64,000 nt of DNA from contig JBCAML010000009.1 in the NCBI GenBank assembly GCA_038503075.1, positions 620,001-684,000 on the forward strand, read 5' to 3'. This DNA comes from Gyromitra esculenta (taxonomy: Eukaryota; Ascomycota; Pezizomycetes; Pezizales; Discinaceae). Positions 43,621 to 56,607 of this stretch are shown here, piece by piece; positions within the stretch are counted from its first letter, which is position 1; every line of letters starts with the position of its first letter. The translations under genes were made by a program, and so were the position numbers. Below the pieces are notes generated by a model. It saw only the letters and a program-made list of their open reading frames with translations, did not search any database and had not been told where the DNA came from.

Positions 43621-46600
43621 TGCCAGGGACCTCCATTCTTAGGCTCGGATAACCTTCCCTTTTTTTTCTCACCCCCTGCCTTGCGCTTTTTTGCCGAATT
43701 TGTTTTCAATTGGTTTGGAGCAGCGTTGCATGCGTTTTTTCCGTTTTCCGGGTCATTTTCTATTTTTTTTTTGGAATTTTGGTTGAGCTGGGACCGTTTT
43801 CTCTTTATGTTTTACGTTTTTTTTTATGGGACATTTTTCTTTATTGATTTGAACCAAGGGAAGTTGAGGAGTTGGTTGCACGTCGCTTTTATTTTCCCTA
43901 CAACGTAGCCCATTTCTGTTTGGCTATTGGCTCTGCTTTATTATTTATTTCACTACCGATTTGTTTACGAATTTTTCTTGGTTGACTGGCTACGGTGGTT
44001 TTGTGGCCCACACGAGTGATGTCGTTGGGATTGGGCGAGGACAGGGGTGGTGGGGGTAGGGGTGTTGGAAAGGATACCGGACAGAACTTAACTTTATTTC
44101 TTTGGTTATCATCTTCCTTTCAATACGATTGTATTAGTTATTTGTTTTTTTGATTATTCTCCCGTTTCTCGCGTCCTGTTCTAGGTCCCCAATGGTGCAC
44201 GAAGTATAAATATACTTAGTTCTCCTCGGACTTCTACTCCGAAGTACCTATTGTTTTCAAGCATGAGGGTGATAACAACGATGATGGATCAGGGTTGTAC
44301 TTAGACAGGAGGTTTATCTCTTCAAGCTCCTGATCCCCTATCTCGTGTTCTGATGTTCGGTATTATACATATGTAGGTAGGGGGGTTGGGCCCACAATTG
44401 AAGCGGGATGGATGAGCGGATGAGAAGCACAGCACACAAACTCCAAGACTCCGGTATCGAGGCTCCGAAACAGGTCCGACAGCATATGAATTGAACTGAG
44501 CAAGGTTGAGGAGATGTATAAATATTTTATAAGCATGTCTATGTGTAGTCTTGTGACCAGCACGGACCTCATATACATAGAATACCTACATGTGCTCAAT
44601 CATGTTTATACGTGCCGCCTCTTGTTCTTGTACTGTCTCCTGTCTCCACCATCGCCGTCGTGCGTTAATTCGCCAGATCACTGCTTCACTTCACTTGACT
44701 TCTTTTTCTTCTCTCTTTCTCTTCTCCCCTCCCCTTGTTGTCGTAATTGCAGGGTCTCCAGGGTCTTACGATTACATCTGTATCTATAGGTACCCACAAG
44801 CTTCGAGTGACACCACCTCTTTTTTTTCCCACCTCTTAAAACTGCCCTGGAGGAACTCCTAGCATACAAAGTTCTCCCATCGGTTGTACTACATTAAAAA
44901 AAATATCCTACGTTTTTCTCGTGTTCGATATTTTATCGCGGTAGCAGCGGTGATAGATCGGGCTTTTCTAACAGTTTCTTCTGATGGCTGAATCTAGCTA
45001 CCGGGACCAGGTGGGCTAGTTCCAATAAATACGGTTGTTCTCGGAAAGCAACGTGAATGCATGTTCCGAGACCGTGATAGTTGCCCTACCGAGTGCCTGA
45101 TGCATATGCGTTAAGATTCAACAGCATCCCCTTCTATATATTGCCTGCTCCTCTATTCCTCTTTACCGATATGATGACGTTCGACGACGGAGGAGAATGG
45201 GCTCGAGCTTTAGAACATGTTTGTAATTTATTTTTTTTCCTTTTCTCTTTCTCTTTTTCGCATGGATGGGAGAGAGAAAAATAGTCGGAAGTTTTTTTTG
45301 GGTAGAGGACAGGTACTCCTCTTCTGGTTTTACTTGCTTTGCCTTTTTAGCTAACTGTCTTGGGTACGCCCTCGCTAACAAGTACCCTGAACGAGCGTGA
45401 TGAGCAGCAGATGGATTCGCGAAGCTTTTTTCTCTCCCCTCCCCTTCCTCTCTTGGTACGCGGGACGGTGACGCGAGAGGCCGGACATCCTGAAGAAGCT
45501 TTGGGAGAGGGTAGGGACTACGGATTTCGGAATGGTGCCGAAAAAAACGTGCCTACCCTGGTTGAAGCCTCAATAGCAATCAAGGGAACCCATGGATGCA
45601 ACTCAGTTCCTGTCGCGTGGACGTACCCCAGGAATGGGGATGGGTGATATTTAAACGATGTCTTGGGTCATGACCACGTTCTATGCCTGTCTTGACAATA
45701 TCAAGGCCATGGATTCTCTCTCATACATAGCTCGAAGGGCCACGATAGTAGACAACGCGCCTTTTATTGTTTTGGAAGAAATAGGATGAACTACTGATTG
45801 CCAGGAAGAACACTGACGTCTTAGTTACACAAGACCGGTTACGATCCTCATGTTACAAGATTAGTAGATGCGCACCTTTGGGTTTATCAGCAAGCTAGTT
45901 CCCAGACTTCCAAGAGCTTACCGACGGGATGGCGCCCCCAACATTATAAACTTTCTAGCATTCCGGGGGCTCTTGGGTTTCGATCTTTCCAAAACACTCC
46001 TTTCCAGGCCGACTTTCTAGGCCGAAAATTCCTGATTTGACGTGAAGGCACACAGATTTCCTTAAATACTTATCCAAATAAAACTGCTTTAGACGATCCC
46101 CCCCGTCAATAACTCTATCGTCTCCATGGATTTTCCCTCCTCACGTGCACAGATTTTCCATAAGAGATATGAAACACTAGCTCATACCCCGCAACAGCGC
46201 TTTCGATTTCCCTTTGCGCAACTTAACTGGAGTGACGACATTTTCGCTAGGTTAAGGATAGTTAATCCGCATCAACACCATAACCGTGATCGTGCAGAAG
46301 TCATGGAACATCTCTAAAATCCCTTCGGGAATTTTTTTAACACCGGCATTACGATGCGTAGACCTTGGAAACTAAACATGTTGCATAGCCCTCAACTCGA
46401 GGCGGCAGTCATAGCCTGCCCTCACCGCGTACAGACATTCAACTTGTAGTATGCGAAGACCTGCCGCAACACTTTGACAGACGCTGCATAGTCTTATAGT
46501 TCATGATAAGGAGGTCCAACCTTCATGGAAGTAACGCCTTCGATATCGGGAACAAGAATTGGATGATTTTAGCTCGCACAAAAAAATAATTTAGTGGACA

Positions 46601-47353
46601 TGGTTTTCGATCCACTCCCACCGTTAGGGCGATGAGTTCCCGAGAAAATCTAAGCGCTTTATAGGAACCTTATTAGCGAAACAGCTGCGGTTATTGAGCG
46701 GACAGCTATGGTCACGAGGAAGGCGAGTCTTTTTTAGTTGTTGGGGACTTGGAGAAGGTAAGTGACGTGGGATGTACCGGGCGCCTGTAGGTATTTGTTT
46801 CCTACCGTCTACTATTTTAATTATATGGGACGGCCCACATGTAATCAAAAGAACCCACAAGACCCGGAAGAATACTAGATGCTTGACTGACTTTCAAGGA
46901 CGCCTTGTACGCCGGTGTACCCTATAGTATCAAACTTCTGTTATGTAGCAGGCCCCGGACAGGAGTCAGAATTCTACGTGTTCTGCGCGTGATAACGGTG
47001 TTTCAGATTCGCAAGATTAGAAATATACTCCGATGTGAACACGCCCCGAGACGTCTCCCTAACACATCAGAGGTGAGATAAAACCGACGAACCTTTTTTC
47101 TCCTGCGGACACTTATTGGATCCAGCGTGAACGTTCCTGAGCCTTAACTCCTGGTTGTCAAATCGTGCTCGACCCTGCGGGGGCCCGCCACACGGGCCGC
47201 CAAAGAGATAAGATTGCGTCAGAGTCCGCATATATGCAGACCTGCAGGATGAAATTTTTCCACTATCTGTCCTGAATCATTTGATCTCACTCGCAGATAG
47301 GGGTGTTGAAATTTAGGATCCAGGCAGGCCATCTTGTGTCACCCAGAATAATA

Positions 47354-47467
47354 CAAGCGTAGGAGGGGTGAAGTTGGAACGGCCGGTATACCGAAAAATC
47401 GCGTTTCGTAGCTTAATCGCTGTGGCTCAAGATCCTAGCCGCTCCAACTTCATCCCACGTACGCTTG
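47354..47467. mobile_element. MITE-like element, TA-flanked (114 bp)
   Basis: The left arm is CAAGCGTAGGAGGGGTGAAG and the right arm, reverse-complemented, CAAGCGTACGTGGGATGAAG; both continue into TTGGARCGGC. Arms are about 31 bp with few mismatches. TA lies directly outside both ends (47352-47353 and 47468-47469). The interior is non-coding. The arm sequence differs from the other three elements here. Confidence 0.78.
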
Positions 47468-48483
47468 TACTCTAGAGTGAACGTTTCACGAAAAACAGCA
47501 GCAAGGCAATTGAGTTGGATGATCAAGGGTACATGTAGGTATAGATATGTAATCAACAATCACGGGCTTGGATCGCCAAGAGGCCGAGTACATGTAGTTC
47601 GTTAGTACCGACGTCACTTTAAACTAAACTATTTTACGTCTAGCTGCCGACTAGCTTAAACCATGCCACGCAAATCTGGAGGAACTTGGGGGTTTCTATA
47701 GGAAAAACTGCAACTCCATGATCCGCTAATAGCTTCTCCGATGCATAATGCGAGTGATGGGATACGTTGTTTAAATAACCTCCAGATATGGGCTTGCATT
47801 ATCGGGAATAATTCCTACCTAAGTCAATGTACGTAATTATAGCACAGTTAGCCACCGTGTTCCTATCTTGATGTATAGTAGGCTACAAAATAGAAGATGC
47901 AAGTGATACGAGGAGCCAAAGATCTGTGTGAAGAATGCCGTAGGTGGTGATTAGCTCCTCGAAGAGATATTGTGCAAGTAGATATCGGTATTGCCTACTT
48001 TTGTGCTTGCTCGGTTATAAGCGAAATCCCTTCTTTAGTGATTTGAATACGTGTGGTAATAGGAACTCCGCTGTATATCTCTGTGGGCGCTTACCACGGG
48101 CTCAGGGCAGCTCGTGCTGGCCTAAGTGCTTACTGGGTGCTCCAGGGCCTGTAGAGCACCGAATGCACTGGGAATGCTATCTAGGAGGTATGGAATACAT
48201 GCAGCTACATAGAGCTGAATTAGGGAGCTCAATATCGAGGATGGTTCAACAGTCGTAGCGCGAGTGATATGCTATGTATCTGATATTTGGCATACAGAGA
48301 ATAGAAAAACGGTTGATAACTTCGATCGAGGGAGCTAGGTTATTGCATATAGGTAAGGGGATTTTACCAAAGGCTACTGTGGGATGGTGATAATAGTAAC
48401 TAGGTTCTGGATGATATTTGAGAACAGGACTTGCAGCTAGCGAAAGTCTAACGTATTTATAGTTTGATATAGAAACCCTTGAG

Positions 48484-48512
48484 GCATTGTTACATATGGC
48501 ATTGTTACATAC
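48484..48512. repeat. Two-copy direct repeat
   Basis: The block GGCATTGTTACATA occurs twice, offset by 16 bp. The second copy runs into a TACATGTA palindrome. A simple duplication is likely. Confidence 0.8.
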
Positions 48513-48966
48513 ATGTATCCCCTAGGCTACGTAAGACTCCTAGCTTCGGCCTGACAGTCATATCTCATATCTCAGACTCCACCTTATTTTCTATTTGGCC
48601 TGCGGAAGTGTGGAATTTGCGAATATAGACGCTGTCCCAGCAGCCTTCCGTCACCCCTCAACTTCTAGTGAACGTGAGAAACAGAGTAAAAGCAACCCGT
48701 CTCTTAAACTATATATACAGTACATAAACGTTCCCTTTCCTGTGACACATGCCTTGCTCTTGCTATGAGATTAAAGGGGAAAATATTATCAAATGGTTGA
48801 TCTGACTATACCTATGTCTTCCTGCTAATAGCTAAATAATATGATAATCGCTTAACCAAACCCCATTGGGGAAAAAAAGAAGAAAAGTAAAACTAAACGC
48901 TTGCTCCCGTAATGTACTTACCCAGGTATAATGCCGTACAAACCCTCCATAAAATCTGTACCCAGC

Positions 48967-50515
48967 CTAGAACCTAATCTCATAGCTCCCTGCTCTTGTC
49001 ATATACCTTACCCATTTGACGCTTGAGTAATTGCTCTTTTCAAACACCTTCAGATACCGCACCAGCAGACCCGATGACGTGAACATCAATAGACTGAACG
49101 ACAACGATAGCGGAGGCCGAGACCACGCTTTCTGGTTCGTCATTGAAGTGAGTGTTGCATCCGCAGAAAGAACGTATTCGGATTGCCCAGTGAAACGAGG
49201 GATTCTAGATAAGGGGAATGGGTTAGCCATGTGTCTCCCTGGGGTAATGCGAGGGGGGCTAAGAGTTCCTTACTTCCAAACAATAATATTCTCCGAAGGT
49301 TCATACTTTGCCTTCCCCTGACTAGTCCTCGTTTGAATCCCCGCTGTGTTCAATGGCGTTGGCACCCTCACCACCACGTTCGTCGCAAACAGCTTCGTCC
49401 CGTAATTCGCACGAATCGCGACCTGATACTCGACTTTTGTTTTTCCAATCTCATTCACAATTGCATGCACCCTAAATGGCAAATTTACATTCTCCGTCGC
49501 GCGATATCTCATCAACTCGAATTCGCCATCAGGAGGCACGAAGGAAATAATCCGGTCAGTATCGAACTTGCCCAGTTTCACACATTGATGAAACTGACAG
49601 TCCTCCAGTGTGACGCTTCCTGCTGCTGCCCTAGTGGCCTTTGTGCCCGCCTTGTTACCAGAAGGTCTAGTGAGCCCATCTCCGTCCAGAAGGAGGCGGT
49701 CGTTGAGGCCGAATTTACATTCGGGGGTGCCAGAGAGGTAGGCACGCATTATGATCTGCCCGGAGACATCGGCACGAAGAACCGTGCCGCCGGCGGACAT
49801 GAGAAGGTTGACATCTTCAATTACGTCCACAAAGGCTTCGTTTTTACGGTATTTGACGTCAGCGCGGCGCCAGGAGAGGGCACCAGTGGCCTGCATAGTT
49901 ATGCGTGTCGAGTCCTCTACCGCGCGCTCAGATTTTACACCCTCGGTTGTGATATACATCTTTAGTGTATCAGTCTCAGTATTTTGTGGGTATCCAAAAT
50001 CCAAGATTTCTGCTTGTAGTATATACCATCAGCAATTCGCCTCTATCCAATTTTACCCCTCATCCTCTAAAATCCTAGGGAACGAAAGACGGGGTAACTT
50101 AAACGCACCGTCAAGGAGCTCATAGATGAGAACGAAGTTGTTCTTCACTGCCTCTTCATCGAACTTCCCGAAGTAACTCTTCCCTAGCGCGATAAGTCGG
50201 TACAGGAACTCGAAAACCAGCGCGGCATTCGCATTGCTTTTTGTCACGGCAACAATGTATATGTTCTCGTGCTTGACATGCGAGAAGGTGGTTGAACCAA
50301 GTGTTAGGATCGGAGAACGGACTTGTGCATTAGAGATGACCTGGATTCGGAAGACATCGGATAATCGGGGTCGACCTGAGGGGAAAAAAAGATAGAAGTT
50401 AGTTTTATACTCGAGCGAGGGGTTGTGGTTGAGGGCGAAGCTTACAGTCGTTTCGGAACTGTCGGAAGATTAGGTTCTCGCCCTTCTGGTTGAACAGGAG
50501 TATTCCTGAGAGCAT
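48967..50515 (-). CDS. APM4: AP-2 clathrin adaptor complex mu subunit
   Basis: Four exons in gene order, 50515-50446, 50375-50109, 50009-49274 and 49204-48967, give about 436 aa, the family length. AP-2 mu binds cargo signals and phosphoinositides at the plasma membrane in clathrin endocytosis. The N-terminal longin-like domain (MLSGILLFNQKGENLIFRQF to the EILDFGYPQNTETDTLK hinge) is followed by the mu homology domain, ending with FTSSGLLVRYLKVFEKSNYS and VRYMTRAGSYEIRF. EILDFGYPQNTE favours AP-2 over AP-1 mu, which usually has a DNG(F/Y)PQ type hinge. Splice phases restore EILD (intron 2) and WKIPRF (intron 3). The region around residues 260-290 has an Ala/Thr/Lys-rich insertion (RPSGNKAGTKATRAAAGS). 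No neighbour suggests co-regulation. Confidence 0.95.
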
Positions 50516-53314
50516 ATCTACTGCTCCTTTTGTCACTTCTGCCTTTGCTTCTGCCCTTTCCTTTCCTTCTGTTTCTTATCTAGAGAATTAGTCGCTGGTG
50601 ATAAAATCCTGACCGTGGGTTTCCGCCGAATAGGGCGCTAGGGAGATTGAAATGCAAGTGTAACTCGTGAGGTTCTCACGATGTCAGGAGATGCTCGATT
50701 CGATGTAGGGTGGTCAATTAGGGAAAGCTTGCCTCTGAGACGCCGAGATCTCGGGGAAGGTTGAGCCGCTTCCAGAATTTCGCTGGAGATCCTTGGCGGC
50801 AACCAGTCTGCGTCTCTGAATTTCACGATGATTTTCTTCACCCCCATTGCCCATGAACAGTGCGACGGTAATACTGCCCCTACATGCGTTTCAGTCTAAT
50901 TTTCCGTGCATATGTAGTATCTTGAATACCCCACAGAGTTGCCTTTGGTTTTCCAATTACACATAAAAAACCACTAGTAGCAGTAGTTGGGCCGAGCAAT
51001 ATTCGATATTACCTCCGCGGACCAATATCGCGCGGCGAACCTGCATATCCCACCACACCTCTTGCTTTGCGCCGCTCCCGCTTGCCCGTCTATGCGCCGG
51101 AGAAACAGATGCGTAGAAGCTTCTGTGATTTTGTGAGCTGCATATGTCGGGTGACTTGCATCCGTGCATAAGAGCCATTGAGAGTCATTGGGGGAGATGT
51201 TGGGCCACCACCCTAAGTTACTTGAACGAACGAATGAAGGCTTTACTTTAGATACCGGAGTATGTGGACCAGTTGGAGATATCTGGTTCTTTAGAGTAAT
51301 TACAGATGGATGACGTTGTATGCTCGAGAGAAAGAGAAAGGCGACTGTGATCTCACTAGCGTTATGAGGGAATCCCGGCGGAACGCAGGGACAATTCATC
51401 CTTTGTGTTTTGAATACAGTAGACCTACAGTTTCGGTCCCATTCTCAATAAAACTAGGCACAAAAACCTGGACTGATTTTGAATATCCGGCGTAGAATTT
51501 TCTGCTAGGCACCTTGGTGGTGTCGGAAATACAATAAAGAGGAACTGCTGTCCGATTACTTTGTTTTTATAAAGTTTTCAGTTGATCGGGTGATACTTTA
51601 GTAAGGTGAGTTTACCTCACACTGCATTATACAATGACTTGATAGTCGTGGTCAATTGCTAATACTTCATCCTGAAGAACAGTTTTGTGCTGAGCACGTT
51701 TCAAGCTGACTATTGTCTCGGTTTCAGTGAATATGCTGTATTGCTCTCGGAGAAGCTAACATATCTACCGAGGGTAGCGATATATTCAACCTATAGTGCG
51801 CATGCTTTCCAATGTCCAAAACACTGTATATTTGATCTTGTGCGGTAAAATTTTGCGCGAACAGGGGCTTCTACTTTTTTCTCTCTCAAGCTCTTCAAAT
51901 CATTATCGTTAGCTTCTGTTCACTTGGAAGGGACAAGATTTGCAAATAGATATAACGGAAAGAATTTTAGAATTAAGCCTTAGAGTAACTATGAGTGGTC
52001 ATCAGCGAGTGCGGAACAAGCACCCAAGACGGGGCTTTATCCTGCTCAATTATTTGGAATAAATTTTCATCGTGGGCAAGATCAGGACGCAAAAGAAATT
52101 AAAAGAGACAGAATCACTCACGGTTAAGCCTTCGAGGGTAGGGTGTGATCCACTGTTGTATAAGCTGCTCAAGAGGGGGGCAATCTAATCGAGTGACAGA
52201 TCATGATTCAAGTCACTACATCTATATACCTAATACGGCAAGAGAAGTTCCGGCCTATTAGGTACTTGAGTCACTGAGTGAAGTCAAGGTAAAAGAAAAG
52301 AAAAGGTCTTGTTGGGATGGTAACCAATAGTTGATGTTTCTGTCAACCAAACAGATGCTCGGCTGTGGTGTGGCCGACATCGTGAAAACCTCGCACCATA
52401 GAATCCCGACACCCTGGTTCAGTCTGCAGCGTTCATCGTCAGTCTCAGATTAGATTGGATTGGTATGCGCTGCATGAGTGTTTGCAGATGCATCTCAATG
52501 TTTCCTGCTTCCTTGCTACTTCACTCTCATTCCGCGTCTCAGAGCGGGTGGTTGAACTCCCAACAACACCTGATGATGGGGTTAGTTTGTAATTGTGGAG
52601 AGAAAAGGTGCCATAATCAGAATGGATGCACGGTCACTAAGATTTGCCATCCTTCGGCCTGGTGGCGTGTGTGTCCTTAGACGCCAGAAAGACAGATCGT
52701 TCTCTTAGCTCCGAAGTAGACATGGATGGCGCCAGACTCAAGTAATCGCCGTGCTAAAACAGACTCTGCTTGTTGGGTGTCGGTCAAGAATGAGTTCTTG
52801 GCCGGTTGGGGCGGCATTAACTCGATGAGCCTGCGTCTAAAACACTCCCCAGAGAGCCAGATCTAAAAAAAAGAAAAGAAAAACGGGCGGAAAGAAGCAG
52901 AGTGTGCTGCTGCGTGTTCTCCCGCCTGAGCGCGACGCGCCCATGAGAAGGGCGAAACGGAAAGAAAAAAAAAGAAGCCAGGAAAGAAGTGTGGCAGTGG
53001 TGGGGTAATTCACCGCGCCATGTCACGTGGTTATTTGACTAAGCCATTCCCCGCTGCACCAGGGCCAGGGCTGGACCCTATACAGCAACTGATGGCCCCT
53101 CCATTCTCTCCTCTCATCAATTTCTGCCTTCATCAACCTCCTCCACCTTCCATCCGTCCCCGAACGTCCCCTTACTGTATCCCTTTCCCTCTCTCCATCT
53201 CACTTTTCTTCAAAATCTTTCTGCTATCTCTTTTGCGAGCGGAATTTCCTCTCGTTTTTCATCATAGTTACAAAAGTTCTTTTGCCGGAAAAAAATAACT
53301 CTTAATTGTCAGCC
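50516..53314. other. Divergent intergenic region, AP-2 mu / NAP1
   Basis: It contains the second snoRNA candidate (51977-52077). The last 300 bp are pyrimidine-rich and form the NAP1 promoter and leader. A 141-codon minus frame (51399-50974) has no family resemblance. No protein gene is supported. Confidence 0.5.
51977..52077 (-). ncRNA. Candidate box C/D snoRNA (copy B)
   Basis: A diverged copy of the element in FCF2 intron 2. On the minus strand: GCC stem, box C ACGATGA (52073-52067), D' TTGA (52049-52046), C' CTGATGA (52005-51999), box D CTAA (51983-51980) and closing GGC. The guide before box D is again TCATAGTTACT, complementary to the same 25S rRNA segment, and is unchanged while flanks differ. 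Boxes D and D' each miss the CUGA consensus by one base, so this copy may be weaker or decayed. It is not inside any gene called here, so it would need its own promoter or an unseen host transcript. Confidence 0.5.
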
Positions 53315-54851
53315 ATGTCCGAACCCATCAGGAATAAGAAGCTTGACACTCTTGCTGGGGCCCCGTGAGTCGATACTACTTCTCGCAGCATATTTTTTTG
53401 TTTCCGCTACTGGAGCAATAAAACTAACCATCTATGAAAAAACCCTAGTACCCCGCAAAACACTCCTTCTGCCAATGCCCCAATCTCTTCTCATGCTACC
53501 GAGCCAAAGGTTTCCACTATTGAAGAAGGTTCGTGATTTGGTTTCGCCACTCTCCCCAACGAAACAATTTTCTCCTTTCTTTCATGTATTAGATTATTTT
53601 TTTTGCTGACCTGTGGCTGTTATCATTTCCCAACAGAAAAATTTGATCGCGCTGCTGCCGCCTCAATCTTCGCCTCAGATCCCCGGTTGGTCTCAATGAT
53701 TCAGGGTAAACTGGGTTCGCTGGTTGGGCGCTCTTCCGGCTATATCGAATCTCTTCCGGCTCCGGTCCGTCGTCGTATCGCTGGCTTGAAGGGTGTCCAA
53801 AAGGAGCATTCCAAGCTTGAGGCTGAATTTCAGGAGGAGGTCCTGCAGCTGGAGAAGAAATATTTCGCTAAATTCACTCCTCTATACCAGAAGCGTGCCC
53901 AGATCGTCAATGGTGCCGCTGAGCCCTCAGAGGAGGAAGTCAAGGCCGGAAAGGCAGATGACGAAGAGGAGGAAGAGAAAGAGGCTAAGGTCGAAGATAA
54001 GAAAGAGGTTGCTGAGGACCTTAAGGGTGTTCCAGAGTTCTGGTTGTCTGCCATGAAGAACCATCTTTCGCTCGCCGAGACCATTACCGACAGAGATGAA
54101 GCTGCACTCAAGCACCTTACCGACATTCGCATGACCTACCTTGATCGCCCTGGCTTTAAGCTTATCTTCGAGTTTGCCGAGAACGAATTTTTCTCCAACA
54201 AGGAGATCACTAAGACTTACTACTACCAGGAGGAGAGTGGCTACGGTGGCGATTTCATCTATGATCATGCTGAAGGTGATAAGATCAACTGGAAAGATGG
54301 CAAGGATTTGACTGTCCGAGTTGAGAGCAAGAAACAGAGAAATAAGAGTATTGTCCCTTCGATTATTCCATTATTTGCTTGTGGCGAATTTGTCGCTAAC
54401 ACCTCTAGCAGACACCAAGCAGACCCGTGTTGTGAAGAGGACCGTTCCTACTGAGAGCTTCTTCAACTTCTTCTCTCCTCCGGAAGCTACCGGTGGTGAA
54501 GATGAAGATGATGATACTTCAACTGAGCTCGAGGAGAGGCTTGAGCTCGACTACCATCTCGGCGAGGACATTAAGGAAAAGCTCATCCCCCGTGCCGTCG
54601 ATTGGTACACTGGAGAAGCTCTCCAATTCGAAGAGTTGGAAGACGACATGGATAACGAAGAGTTCGATGATGATGAAGATGATGATGACGAGCTGAGTGA
54701 GGATAGAGATGACGATGATGAGGAGTCTGAGGATGAGGTAACTACTATGTGCCATCTTTGAGTTTTGAAGTGTTTGAACGTGTGCTTACGGTATGTTCAG
54801 GATGATGGGACAAAGCCCAAGCAGGAGGCTGCCGACTGCAAGCAAAGCTAA
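53315..54851 (+). CDS. NAP1: Nucleosome assembly protein 1
   Basis: Exons 53315-53364, 53449-53528, 53637-54347, 54412-54737 and 54801-54851 give about 405 aa. Nap1 is an H2A-H2B chaperone that shuttles between cytoplasm and nucleus. The long dimerisation helix (around ELEKEY-like [17 protein letters not shown]) is followed by the NAP fold: [11 protein letters not shown], the beta-hairpin with [25 protein letters not shown], then [13 protein letters not shown] and [20 protein letters not shown]. The C-terminus is a strongly acidic tail (Asp/Glu runs, residues about 350-385) ending in a short Lys-containing exon. Introns 1 and 3 show CTAAC branch sites. Intron 3 was joined at A/AC to restore the [11 protein letters not shown] run. 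The start is the first ATG after the pyrimidine-rich leader. Confidence 0.96.
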
Positions 54852-56607
54852 ATGCATTAATTTTTCCTCTCTTCCCGCACAGTCTATCCGGGTTAGCAAT
54901 CATGTTATCACGAGCCTATGAAGTGTATGCCTGAGTGTTTCCGGGGAGGTCGTTCTAAGGGGGCTTTGAAATAGACAAAATGGCAGGGGAATATGTGGGT
55001 ATGGTACAAAGGACGAAAAAGTGATCTGGTGCTAGGAAATTTGTTTCTCTCTTCATTTTCAAACCCCTTTATAAACTATTACGACCACTTAGTGGGTCAC
55101 ATTTTCTTTTTTTAGTAGGTTTGATTCTAGTTGTGTTCTGTCCTATGTGTGTTTGGTGCGGTTGGGGCATAAGTGTGTGTAGTTTGCTCTCTCTGTCCTA
55201 TCCCATTTACTCTAACTACTGCTTGCTCTGTGTTTTTTTCTTTCTTCTTTATGTCTATCCGGTTTTTTTCCCTTTCTTTTACTTCGCTAAATTCTTCTTG
55301 TTAACTGTATGGTGTGGTGAATGTCCTATGCGTCCTGTCCTGTTTGTGAATTTTTCACGTGTGATGTGTGATGTGGCTTGAAATGAATATCGTGTACGTG
55401 GTCTATTGGGGATCATGTTATGAGAAATGATGGCTTTCCCTCTCATAACCTCTAGATCACTATCTGGCCACTATTGACTGCATAGAAGTTCGTTTTTTGC
55501 GAAGGGAATTTTCGCTGGGAGGTGGTGGGAGATATCGGATTGGATGAATAGTCAAGTTACTGCCGGCAGTAAGCAGGTTGGTGGATACCTAGTAGAAGTC
55601 ACCAACTTCAGGCTATCGGTAGTGCATCCTATAAAATCGAACCAAGCTTGGGCGAAGACTAGAATATGGGGGGGCAAGCTCCCTTGGCTAAACAGCTTAA
55701 TTGTGGGGTGGGCTTTGTTGGTGTGTGTTTGGCTGTTTCAAGAACTCACCACCTTGTAAATACACATATGCTTTTGTGAATCCATAAGATGATTACGGAT
55801 GTAGTAAGAATTGAGGCTCTCAAATGTGCGAGAGTAAAGTTATTTTACTTTTTACGCGCGGGTGCGGGTTAGATCAGGTACATACCTGTGCTCGCTGTTG
55901 ACATGGATTTCTGTCACTCAGCTGCCATTTGCAGAGAGGGCGACAAGATCGCGGATATGGTGAATACATGTATCTATGAATTTATAGAACAATGCCGAAA
56001 TAGTCTCATTGAACTTGGTTCTCTAGAGATAGCAGGAGATACAAGAAATAAGCTCAAAAGCCTATATCCCTACGTGTTCTAAATAGATGAAGCCCTCGGG
56101 AGAAGGTCTCGCCTCCAAAAGCGTAACCCGCAGCTCTTGCCCGAGACAGTTTAACCCGCCTCGTCCTGCCCCTTTTTGTCGGAAATTCAGTGCCAAGGGA
56201 CTTCGGAGTTTCTCCCACAGCATCCTCGTTGCTCTCACCCTTCTCTACTATCTTTCGAATCTATTTTCTTGTGTTCATCACCGAACGTTTCTCAGATCCG
56301 CCGGACAGAAACTCGAAATAAGGATTCTTCTAGAAAGCTGTCAGCTTCTATTAGCTACTCTTCCCCCTCGAAACAGCAACCACCCCGCCCTAAATCTCAT
56401 CCCCTCCCAGCCACTCATTACAACCAACTGGCAACACATCTTCCATCCTTCACATTCCCCGACTCCTGATCACCTCCATCCTTTATCGTTATTTGTTTGA
56501 GTTACTTCACTGGATTTCAGTCCTTCGTCATCAGTACCCACTGGAGGAGAACTGTAGTTGTTTTACTTTGCTAGCCCACAGTATTAGGGGGCAGCCATCG
56601 CTGTAAC
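54852..56607. other. Intergenic, NAP1 3' end / myosin V promoter
   Basis: T-rich NAP1 3' flank to about 55380, then mixed sequence. The stretch 56100-56580 is C- and T-rich and probably holds the myosin promoter and leader. Frames at 55544-55759, 55888-56082 and 56087-56500 have no recognisable domain and were not called. Confidence 0.5.

Larger units (their letters stand above)
43621..48966. other. Convergent gene-poor region, HAP5 / AP-2 mu
   Basis: T-rich HAP5 3' flank at first, then a hairpin with 8-bp arms GGATCAGG (44286-44293) and CCTGATCC (44329-44336). Further right lie a MITE-like element and a short direct repeat. Frames such as 46126-46317 and 47944-48258 (104 codons) have no recognisable family and no exon chain. 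No gene is supported in these 5.3 kb. Confidence 0.5.
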
